Shown: piece after piece, positions 1 to 7,675 of the stretch | Position numbering within the stretch: the first letter of the stretch is position 1 | How the letters are laid out: the number at the start of each line of letters is the position of its first letter | NCBI GenBank assembly: GCA_003833135.1 | Contig: QZLH01002839.1 | Location: 1 to 10,413 of the forward strand | DNA length: 10,413 nt | Direction of reading: 5' to 3' | DNA from: Oehlia diaphana | Lineage: Eukaryota; Glomeromycota; Glomeromycetes; Glomerales; Glomeraceae | Notes under the pieces: model-generated | What the model was told of the DNA's origin: nothing | Database searches by the model: none | The model's input: only the letters and a program-made list of their open reading frames with translations | Translations under genes and position numbers: made by a program

Positions 1-108
1 TCTTTCCGCTGATCGCAAAAACCAAAATTTTTCAGAAAGAAAAATTTATATCTTCGTACTAAAACCTACTAATATTTTTACCCAACTCAAGCTCTCTAGC
101 CTATAACT
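1..108 (+). other. Leader upstream of retroelement ORF1
   Basis: This short A/C/T-rich stretch precedes the first ATG of the ORF1 remnant at 109. It has no open frame of its own and is probably the 5' untranslated part of the same LINE-type element. The true 5' end of the element cannot be placed and may lie left of the window. No internal promoter could be identified by eye. Confidence 0.4.
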
Positions 109-1355
109 ATGTCTGGAAACTACGCTAGAAGAGGTGGCGGCAACCCAAACTCAAAAGAGTCTAGCCGTCAAGAAAAGAAAGTTCATAAAAATAGCAAATT
201 TTCTGATAATTCAAATTCTGACGAACTTCAAGAAACAACCCAAAAATGTTCCCGCATTATCAACAAAGACACCATGGATGAAGATTTCATTATCGACGCG
301 CTGGCTGACGATGGTTTAGATGGTTCTGCCTCTACCTCTATTCCTCAACAAAATAATTTCCGCAGCACCTCTCAAGAAAATACTCAAGCTCTCCCCCCGA
401 ATAATTCTGCTGTGCCAACTGCGCCCAGTCATAACGCGTCTTCTAGAGTTGACGCGTCTATTCATGCACCATCTAACAAAGAAAATAATTCACCCCCTAA
501 CGCGTCGCCTAATATGGAAACAGATGGTGGCCAATCGCCTAATCAAGTTGCTGATCCTACTTCAACAATTACTATTAATCGTCAAGATTATCAAGCTGCG
601 GCTGCCCCGAATTCTGCCGCTGAAACCCTTAAAAAATTTCCTACTAATAAGGCATTGATTGATGCCGTTAATAATCTTTTTTAGAAACTTACAAATCGTA
701 CACCGGTCATGCAAAAATGACTGGTTCTGGCGATGCCAAACGTCTTGTCATACACTTTCAATCTGCTGAAGCACGCGATGCCTGTTGCAATGGTACTCAC
801 GCCGAGTTTCCTGACTTTTTATTCCACCTACATGATCCTAGACAGCTCTGAGGTGCTGAAGATCTCCGAGCCATTCAAGTCATGGATATTCCATTTTTCG
901 TCACTAAATCAACTTGAAGCATATTTCTGCAAGTGCGATAATATTGTATACTGCCGTATGTACTTCCATAAGGGAGTCAAGATGCAACAAGCCCGTATTA
1001 TATTTGACCATGCAGATAGCATCTCTCGCTTTACCGATCAATGGGCTGTCTATTTGCTCTTATCTTGTTTGCGTGTTACTCCATGCCACTTCTCGTCGAC
1101 CAAAAAGCCGCTTGTCGCCAGTTCATTGCTATACTTTCCCAACTTACGCCCAATACTAAAGATATTCATTTAGCCCCACTTATTCGTGATTTAGGTGCTA
1201 AAGCTGTAAACGTTCCCCTCTCTATGAATTCTTATAAGCCGAAACGTTGGGCTTATATCACCTTCCCTTCCCAAGAACTCTTGGACGCAGCTATGGAACA
1301 AACCATTGGCTTTCATGGTGTATTTCTTAGTTTCAAGAACACTTTTTTAAACTAA
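109..1355 (+). pseudogene. Broken ORF1 (RRM-like, nucleic-acid-binding) of a LINE-type retroelement
   Basis: ORF1 proteins of non-LTR elements bind the element RNA in a ribonucleoprotein. Codons 1-191 (109-684) are open and rich in Asn, Ser, Pro and Gln, with low-complexity character. The frame closes at a run of six T (677-682); moving one frame there continues the protein as LETYKSYTGHAKMTG and then RLVIHFQSAEARDAC, an RRM-like edge. An in-frame TGA lies at 849-851. Between about 905 and 1110 the sense passes to another frame (MYFHKGVKMQQARIIFDHAD), then returns to the former frame for a second RRM-like module (GAKAVNVPLSMNSY, then KRWAYITFPSQELLDAAMEQ, with RNP1-like KRWAYITF) ending at a stop at 1353-1355. 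At least three frameshifts and one nonsense change make this non-functional. A CCHC knuckle, often present after such modules, is missing, so the 3' part is lost or replaced. The assignment rests on motif layout and memory of similar fungal elements, not on a search. Confidence 0.6.
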
Positions 1356-2412
1356 GTTTTTGGCCTCACCAACTGTAACGTAAGATGGCCGTTCCATACG
1401 AGTGTTCTCCTGGGTATTCTGAAAGGTGGAAAAGTAGTTGCGCCTTGGTTTCTACGCCTTTAATATCTAACTGGCCAAGTGGTTCTCAAGCCGGACCGTT
1501 ACTCTTGGAAGAAGCTGACGACCAAAGTTTTGGCTTACTAGTTGGTGGTCTGTTTAACGGGAGGTCTGCTTTCTTTATTAAGTTGTCGAGTTGAGGTGTA
1601 TGTTTGGTGTTTATTACTCAGGTTTTTCTCATTGCACTTCGAGTTTTCCTGAGGTTTATGACTTTTTTCTGCTTTTTGTTTTTTCTCGGTCGCTTTTTTC
1701 GGTGTAACCTTATTTCTTTTGGGGGATGGGGGGGTACTGGAAAATTTGATCAACATGGAGGTTTGGTGTTACTTACTTTTTTAAAATCGTCGATCACTCG
1801 GGTGATAAGGGGGGTGACAGGTTGGGTTCCGCAGTTTTTGTAGATCGCCGATCAAGTAGGTCACATGTTGGACTATCATTGGATTGACTTATCGAGGTAG
1901 ATCTTAGGTCGGAGGATCGTTCGAAATGAGGTGGGTGTCCTCCGTTTAGGGATCGTTCGTAATGAGGTGGGTGTCCCTTCGGGGATTGCACGACACTAAA
2001 AAGTTCCCCTATCGGCTGGACTGCACTACACTAAAAAGTTCCCTTCGCACCTTGGTGAAATCGGTCTGTTATCCATGGAATGTAGTCAAATAGGAGAAGC
2101 GTTAACTTTTTTAATTTTTGATAGTACTAATGGTAGTTCGGTTTAAAGTTCGGGCCGTGTCTAGAACAGGGAAAGGATTCAGTCGGGCTACGTATAGTAT
2201 AGTCGATTCTACCTATTTTGAGATATATTTAGGGGGGGTAGCCATAGGTATTTGCCGGAGACTGTTGGGGTTTTAATCTTAGCTTTTTCTTGCTTGTATT
2301 TTTGGAAGATTATTTGTTCTTGTATTCTATTAGTCTTGCACTTGTTGCAGGTCTTGTAGTTACACCTAGTGTGTCTCTATAAGTATCTTGTGGCATTAAT
2401 TAATAAAGTATA
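1356..2412. other. G/T-rich decayed segment without readable gene, probably retroelement debris
   Basis: This kilobase is G/T-rich on the + strand, with G runs such as those at 1722-1735 and 1810-1815, and is clearly richer in GC than everything to its right. Short open frames occur on both strands. The longest on the minus strand (1538-1756) would encode a Lys/Ser/Pro-rich basic peptide of 72 residues resembling the low-complexity tails of ORF1 proteins, which would imply an inverted fragment. No reverse transcriptase motif (such as a YADD box) was found on either strand. From about 2280 the T-rich tract followed by TTAATTAATAAAG near 2397-2409 looks like the 3' untranslated end of a LINE. 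I cannot assign it further. Confidence 0.35.
1915..2043. repeat. Two adjacent pairs of ~36-bp tandem duplications
   Basis: GATCGTTCG followed by A or T and AATGAGGTGGGTGTCC occurs at 1915-1940 and again at 1951-1976, a period of 36 bp with one difference in 26. Immediately downstream a different word, ACACTAAAAAGTTCCC, occurs at 1993-2008 and 2028-2043, a period of 35 bp with no difference. The near-equal periods suggest a small minisatellite or repeated slippage inside the retroelement debris. Confidence 0.75.
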
Positions 2413-2562
2413 AGCGCATGCTATGTTTGCCTTGATTTTGACCAGTGTATTATACATAAGTAAAACATCAGAAATGGTGATTTAATCAATTGGCAATAGG
2501 AAGAGAACAGTTAGAATAGAAAAAGATATTCAAATCTGAATGGAAATGTTTGCAAAATACAA
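2413..2562. other. AT-rich spacer, nothing recognised
   Basis: This sequence lies between the G/T-rich segment and the first small inverted-repeat element. I see no open frame, repeat or RNA gene in it. Confidence 0.5.
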
Positions 2563-2564
2563 TA

Positions 2565-2749
2565 CAGTGATACTTTCATAAGTACACGCACTATATAAAT
2601 TATCTTTAAGTGCATGGTAGGCCTGGTCCTAATTTATAAGAAAAATTCTTAATATTTTACTTTCTATAAATGCACACCCTTTCTAAATGTACATTCTACT
2701 ATTTTTTTACTATGATCCCAAAGGGGGTACACTTAGAGAGATGTCACTG
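2565..2749. mobile_element. 185-bp MITE with TA target duplication, pogo/Tigger-like ends
   Basis: The element begins CAGTGATACTTTCATAAGTAC and ends with the inverse of CAGTGACATCTCTCTAAGTG, and is flanked on each side by TA (2563-2564 and 2750-2751). The TA duplication is the hallmark of the Tc1/mariner/pogo superfamily. The right end, read inward, continues into CCCCCTTTGGGATCA, a layout known from pogo/Fot1/Tigger-type elements. The short length and absence of an open frame indicate a non-autonomous derivative mobilised by a transposase encoded elsewhere. The ends are imperfect inverted repeats with a one-base offset, so the copy is not very recent. Confidence 0.7.
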
Positions 2750-2932
2750 TATATCAAATGATTTTTAATATATCAGAGATTTAAATAAATGGATTTGTGA
2801 TTGTACATATTATTTAACCAGCTGTTTCTTCATTTATTAGCATCTTATTTAACAAAAGAAAGAAATACTACCAGAATTTTTAATCATATAAAGCAAAATA
2901 ATTAGTATCAGTAATAATAGTAATAGTAGTAA

Positions 2933-3118
2933 CAATACATCCAATACTTTATTACAACTTCACCATATGTTCAAAATAAATACATAGTTCATGAAGATGA
3001 CTCTGATGCTTTTTTTGATGAACTTATTTTAATTACAAAGGCAGCAATTGATTTACTTAAAGAGCATAAATATATACAATATATTAAATGGTTTAGTTCA
3101 ATTGGAAAAATGGTGTAA
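2933..3118 (+). pseudogene. Short coding remnant of unknown family
   Basis: This frame is open for 61 codons and ends in TAA at 3116-3118. The part from 2987 reads VHEDDSDAFFDELILITKAA followed by a Lys/Ile/Trp-containing amphipathic stretch, which looks like protein rather than random AT-rich translation. A frame change after the stop would continue it for a few plausible codons. There is no credible start codon or splice site nearby. It may be a leftover exon of a multicopy fungal gene, but I cannot name it, and the AT-rich context makes chance a real alternative. Confidence 0.3.
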
Positions 3119-3483
3119 GAGGTAAAAATTTATTGACAGAAAGGAACAATACTTTAACTTGAAATGGTTACACATATAATACATGATATTTGAATTAAAA
3201 GTATATATTTTTATATTTACTTTGCAATACAATATAATTAATTCTTTTTTAAGGATATTTCTAAAAATTCAAGTCAAATAATTACAACAGCCTCTTAATA
3301 TATCTTAAAATTTATTCTACAAAGCGTAAAATATATTATTAATTTGTTAAAAATAAATTGCATAATAAATGCAAGTCTTAAATTTATTATTTTACCTTTT
3401 TTTGATTTTTTTGCCTATTTTTTTATTGTTTTTACTGCTTTTTGTAAACATATTGAAGCATAAAAGTTGTAATTAACTACTTA
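3119..3483. other. AT-rich spacer, nothing recognised
   Basis: This stretch of about 365 bp consists mostly of A/T runs and contains no convincing coding frame, RNA gene or repeat. It separates the coding remnant from the 313-bp inverted-repeat element. Confidence 0.5.
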
Positions 3484-3796
3484 CCATATATCGCGGGCCA
3501 TAGTACCTCCTATGCATAGTACCCCCCTTGAAAAATTTCATAGAATTGTATAGTACCTAGGGGGATATTTTACAATTATCTCGTGATCCAGTGATCAGAT
3601 TTGAGCCATTTTTTTTTTGTTTGATAGCTCTTATTGAGCTCTTCAAAATAAAAAACAGATCGTTCAAATTGAACTGATAGATCGTGAAATATTCACAAAA
3701 AACGGAATTTTTAGGCTTTGTTTAGTACCCAGAGGTACAGGGTCAAACCCCCGATTTTTGCAAAATACCCAGAGTACTGTGGCCTGCTATATACGG
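3484..3796. mobile_element. 313-bp terminal-inverted-repeat element (MITE), family unassigned
   Basis: The left end CCATATATCGCGGGCCATAG and the inverse of the right end CCGTATATAGCAGGCCACAG match over about 25 bases with only scattered differences. The element is flanked by TA on both sides (3482-3483 and 3797-3798), consistent with Tc1/mariner-like insertion. A longer shared word, TAATTAACT, also occurs at 3470-3478 and 3797-3805 and would instead suggest a 9-bp duplication of Mutator type, but then four or five bases at the left end are unexplained. The interior repeats TAGTACC-like words near both ends (3501, 3517, 3550, 3722) and is more GC-rich than its surroundings. It has no coding capacity. 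Confidence 0.65.
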
Positions 3797-3876
3797 TAAT
3801 TAACTGTTTTTTAATACAATTTGAAACAAATGAAATTAATTCATGCAGCAGGTTTCAGTAGTGTAGAGAAAGAAAC

Positions 3877-4286
3877 TTTACAAAAACTTAACATTTTTAA
3901 TCAATTTAGAATCGATATCGTTAAGTTTATCTTAATGGTATCATTTTGATATCATTTCGATATTATTTTAATATAGATTTAATGTTGATATGATATTGAA
4001 ATAAAGTATTATCATTTTGATATCATTTCAATATTAAATTGATATCGAAATAATATCGAAATGATAATTAAAATGATATCGAAATGATATCTTTAAATTA
4101 AACTTAAAGATGTTGTTTCGATGTCATTTCTATTATCATTTTGATATCATTTCAATATCAATTTAATATTGAAATGATATCGAAATGATAATACTTTATT
4201 TCGATATCATATCAATATTAAATCTATATTAAAATGATATCAAAATGATATCGAAATGATATCACTTGAAAACTTAAAGTTTCTGT
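3877..4286. repeat. Foldback element: long palindrome of 11-bp periodic GATATCATTTY units
   Basis: The sequence is almost perfectly self-complementary about base 4100, from about 3937 to 4263. In the roughly 160-base arm I count about 15 mismatches, all but one of them transitions. Each arm is itself built of the word GATATCATTT plus C or T, repeated every 11 bp. Outside the arms, ACAAAAACTT at left (3880-3889) and the inverse of ACAGAAACTT at right (to 4286) form outer inverted repeats. The 8-bp word AAAGAAAC occurs at 3869-3876 and 4287-4294 and may be a target duplication, which would fit an hAT-like or other foldback transposon. There is no coding frame. A transcript from either side would fold into a very long hairpin. 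Confidence 0.85.
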
Positions 4287-4294
4287 AAAGAAAC

Positions 4295-4773
4295 ATATAC
4301 TGTTGAAGTTATATTTAATATATACCAGTCAGCGGAAATGTCACACTTGATGTTAATTATTAATTAATAAAGTTTGTATAACCAAAACAGCACGAAGTTA
4401 ATATCAGAACCAAAATTTAACTATACATGAAAAATTTTTTAAACTTTCACCAGTGATACTTTATGAGTTATGCTACATATTTTTATAGTTTTTGGAACAC
4501 TTCAATATTTATATAAAAAATATATTAGTGACATAACTTTACTCACTTTTTCACCTTTATGTCGCTGATTGAACTTATAAATACGCTTGAAAGTTTGCGA
4601 ATACCACCCAAATATACGTCTTTTATAGCGATCTCACACAAAACATAAGCAAGAATTAGCGGTTTAGGCAACAGTTTTTGTAAAAATTTCAAATTATTGT
4701 TTTACTATATATATGATATTTTTAATTAAATTATTGTAACTTTGCAATTATAATACAAATAATAACAAATAAA
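4295..4773. other. AT-rich spacer downstream of the minus-strand pseudogene
   Basis: This stretch of about 480 bp has no convincing open frame, tRNA-like fold or clear repeat. It lies between the foldback element and the 3' end of the minus-strand pseudogene, and may include its old 3' untranslated region. Confidence 0.5.
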
Positions 4774-6904
4774 TTATTTATTTTTATTTACACGATAATT
4801 TTACCAATTATAAACCCTTTTCTTATCCCATTCAGTTCCAAGTTGTTGAAGGATTTCATCATATACATGGGTTGGAATCTTATCATTATAATCTAATAGA
4901 CAGTCCAGTATTTATTCTTCATGTAGAAGTATTTTTCTTCATTTTTTGGACTTCTGGTTATCAACTTGTGGCTAAAGTAGCATAGAAAGATTAGGCATGA
5001 GTTAAAGTTACAATAAAGCATTGCATAGTACAGTACCTCTAGCTGGGATATTTCTTTATCATACTTTTGCCTTCGCCTTACCTCCCTCTCAGTTCTTTTT
5101 TTCTCAGCATAGTCTTTGTGTCTTGTTCTCTGAATTTCCAAAGCACATCTTCCTTGTACATTTTGAGGTTTAATCTTTATCACATCTTGTTTATAAATTA
5201 CTTGCATTCGCTCTAAACCATTTTTGTAATATACGAACAATCTCTCATACCCTCTTTGTGTAATTCAGGTAGTTCAAGATCCTTAAAAATTTCATGAGAT
5301 AATGGATCTATCATATCAAAAATAATAACCAAATCTTCAATTAACTTTCATAATACTTCCCTTCTGGAATCAATAGCACGTTTACTCTGAGAAATTGAAG
5401 TATCATCAAGATATTAGCTTAAGAGTAAATCAATTCGATCCCTTTCTAATTGGACTGCTTTAATACTCGTCTTTAATTTTGCTTTATCAATAACGTTTCC
5501 AGTAATATTTTGTTTTACAAAATGAATATTGAACGTTTCAAGGGCTTCATCAAAGCCAAAACAAACAGGTTTTTGATCTTCATTTTTATTATTATTGTTC
5601 TTTGGTATTCTGAATGCCCCAACATATTGCAAAATCTCATTTAATCTTGGATACTTAGTTAAGGTAAAGAGGTGCTAAGCAAGTCGCTAATGCATAATTA
5701 GATTTACTGGCACTTAGGAAAAGAGGTGAGGCTGCAGAAAGAGCATTCCATTGCAAATTGTGATTTCCAATTCTCATCCCTATTCGGTACACTTTTCAAA
5801 TTCCAGCCTATTAATAATAAAGATACCAAACTTTTAACAAAATAAGTGTGTTATTATTTCCATCCATTATTTCAGATAGAAGAATATTTTTTTTTTTGCA
5901 AATATATTAACTGCAACTCCAACTGCTAACCATAAAAGATCTAATACTTTAGATGTTGTTCAACAATCAACAGCAGCTTTGAACTTATCTAAAAATTGAA
6001 CATCCAATTTTCTCGCTAAATTTAAAAGCCCATAGCTGGAAAATAACACAATTAGGACTGAACAGAAGTCCTTCAAGATGTGCCATTGCCCAAGCAATGG
6101 TCTTAATTGGAGAAATTGTGCTTGACATCTCATTAACCAGCAAAAGATTACTTCATTAGCAACGATATCAAGATACCCGTTTTCTTGCAAATTAAAATCA
6201 GCTCTATACATGTTAGCAGCTTCTAATATCGCTTGATCTGAGTTTAGGTTATCAGCTAGTTCAAGAATCACAATATAGGGAGAAGAACCTTTACAATCAT
6301 ATTCAAATTCTGCCAATATTTCCTTTTTAATTATTTTTGCATCAAAATTTTGATTATATTCTATATTCTCTTTATTTGTTTTTTGGATATCTAACAATCT
6401 CTCTAATATATTTTGAAATCTATCTAGAGCTTCTTTTGTAGTAAAATTCATACCAAATATATTGGCAGCTTCTTCATCTAAGGCAATTACTTCTTCCTGA
6501 CGTGATGCAAGATTATTGGAAATCTTTAACTAAAATACCATTCTTAAGGTCGTGTGTGAAGTATTGTGAGTGGCATCATATATATTTCTAAAAGAAAAGG
6601 TTTTTTGCTTAAAATCTATATTGTCTATAATTGCAAGATTCCATATATTTGACTCTTGGTATAACCTTTGTGTGGGAATAACTTTATTAATACGTTTTTT
6701 CTCCAGATTCCATTCATAACGTTCACTATGTCCAATTACATTCTATATAGTAAAAAGACGATGTAGTGATGATAATAATTTGTGTTTTCATGCTAAACTA
6801 CTCAGCACATTTGTTAACCAAATTCTACATGAAGGAAAGGCTATATTAATAAAAACAGAAACAAAAAAAGTAACTATTTTTGTAATTGTATTTTCAGGTA
6901 AAGT
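4774..6904 (-). pseudogene. Decayed copy of a multicopy fungal protein family, function unknown
   Basis: Read on the minus strand, one protein runs almost collinearly across 2.1 kb despite many breaks. It starts 5'-truncated near 6904 (TLPENTITKIVTFF) and passes ERYEWNLEKKRINKVIPTQR, LRPLLGQWHILKDFCSVLIV, VCFGFDEALETF, GNVIDKAKLKTSIKAVQ and DPLSHEIFKDLELPELHKEG. It ends in a basic segment (RTRHKDYAEKKRTEREVRR) and a final WDKKRV motif. In-frame stops are at 6788-6790, 6743-6745, 6530-6532, 5960-5962, 5811-5813, 5808-5810, 5796-5798, 5414-5416, 5348-5350, 4939-4941, 4912-4914 and 4801-4803. Frame changes lie in the T-run 5887-5897, near 5680 and near 5250. The longest open pieces are 5960-6451 and 5414-5632. 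I recognise the family from memory as expanded in Rhizophagus-type fungi; no catalytic motif or membrane segment was identified. Divergent from the neighbouring gene at 7.4 kb. Confidence 0.75.
4972..5036 (-). other. 65-bp intron in the minus-strand pseudogene
   Basis: On the minus strand the segment begins GTACTG and ends CTACTTTAG, with a branch-like CTAATC inside. Removing it joins KEISQLE to PQVDNQKSKK in frame. The retained intron argues that the copy arose by DNA duplication or transposition and not by reverse transcription of a spliced mRNA. Confidence 0.6.
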
Positions 6905-7382
6905 TTTTTTTTGTTCGCATTATTTTCTTTTCTATTATTAACAGCAAGTTTTCGGTTAAAAATTTCTATGAACAGTCCCTGAAAAATGCTGTAATAAAAT
7001 CTGGAAATGCGTGAAAATATTCTAAAAGTGATTCAGGTGAATTTAATAGGACCTCGAGCTATTAGTATATAGGTCAGGGAATTAGATGCGTAACCAACTT
7101 AATACCTTTTTCAGATGCAAGATTTTTTATTTGCGTAAAATCGTCAAAATTTTTTAAAAAGTCCAATTTTCATTTTGCATAATTTTGATCAAATTTCAAG
7201 ATAGTAAGAAGTTGACAATGCTTATTTTTAATATAAATTAGGAAATTTTGTCATATCTTATAGTAGATCAATAGCAGATTAAAACTTACTTATTTTATAT
7301 AATAACCACGAAATTACCATATGACTATTGAAAATTCTTTGTTATTTATAAAAAAAAAAATTTTTTTTTTTGTTCTTTATAG
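6905..7382. other. AT-rich region between two divergent genes
   Basis: This stretch separates the 5' end of the minus-strand pseudogene from the + strand transposase-like gene. It holds long A and T runs (7350-7370) and no convincing coding frame. TTCTTTATAG at 7373-7382 resembles a 3' splice site, so an upstream exon or untranslated exon of the + strand gene could be hidden here. A shared promoter is possible, but no promoter motif could be singled out. Confidence 0.4.
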
Positions 7383-7675
7383 AATATCCATTCTATAAAG
7401 AGCATTTAATGTTTAAGTGGAAGTACAGTAAAGAAAGACTTTTAAAACACGAATTTTGTGCCCACATTATTCATCCAAAAAAGGTGGTATGCATATGTGG
7501 CAAAGTTATTAAGCTGAACTGAAAATGGGAAGAAGATTATCTAAACTGACATGCTGGAAGTTCTGGTTATAAAGCTAAGGAAGGTCAAAGATCAATTTAC
7601 AATTTCTTTAAATCTACTAAAATCCAATGTATTGAAAGTTCAGATGATGAATAGGATTCAGATATTTATGACGAT
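7383..7675 (+). pseudogene. Broken N-terminal zinc-finger segment of the transposase-like gene
   Basis: In the frame of the downstream coding region, translation from ATG at 7409 reads MFKWKYSKERLLKHEF, then VVCICGKVIKLN, a stop, KWEEDYLN, a stop, HAGSSGYKAKEGQRSIYNFF, a stop at 7652-7654, then DSDIYDD into the open part. The pattern C-x-C-G, W, H and then a position where Cys is expected resembles the BED-like zinc finger found at the N terminus of fungal transposases. The two TGA stops (7520-7522, 7547-7549) and the TAG (7652-7654) are each one transition from a sense codon. The Tyr at 7568-7570 (TAT) stands where a Cys (TGT) zinc ligand would be expected. Either this exon is dead and translation starts downstream, or the whole stop-bearing part is spliced out (a possible 168-base intron at 7487-7654). 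Confidence 0.6.

Noticed and set aside
733..1173. A 146-codon open frame on the + strand taken as one independent gene.
   Set aside because: Only its middle (about 905-1110) agrees with the ORF1 protein; its ends are shadows of the neighbouring frame.
1385..1594. A 69-codon + strand open frame.
   Set aside because: It has no recognisable motif and ordinary length for chance in this GC-richer segment.
1718..1820. G runs as a possible G-quadruplex.
   Set aside because: The runs are too unevenly spaced for a convincing compact four-run motif.
1604..1843. A 79-codon hydrophobic + strand frame that could look like a membrane peptide.
   Set aside because: Its Phe/Leu richness follows from T-rich DNA, and the opposite strand shows the more gene-like composition.
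2030..2280. On the minus strand, a word resembling the R-I-D-Y motif of LINE endonucleases (GRIDYTIRSP).
   Set aside because: It stands alone, is followed by stops, and other artificial readings of the same DNA gave equally protein-like words, so I treat it as chance.
2905..2935. A TAA/TAG trinucleotide microsatellite.
   Set aside because: The run is short and imperfect and not distinct from its AT-rich surroundings.
4461..4550. AGTTATG and CATAACT as inverted ends of an element.
   Set aside because: The match is seven bases only, which is expected by chance in AT-rich DNA.
6977..7080. TCCCTGA and TCAGGGA as ends of another small inverted-repeat element.
   Set aside because: Only seven bases match and there is no target duplication.
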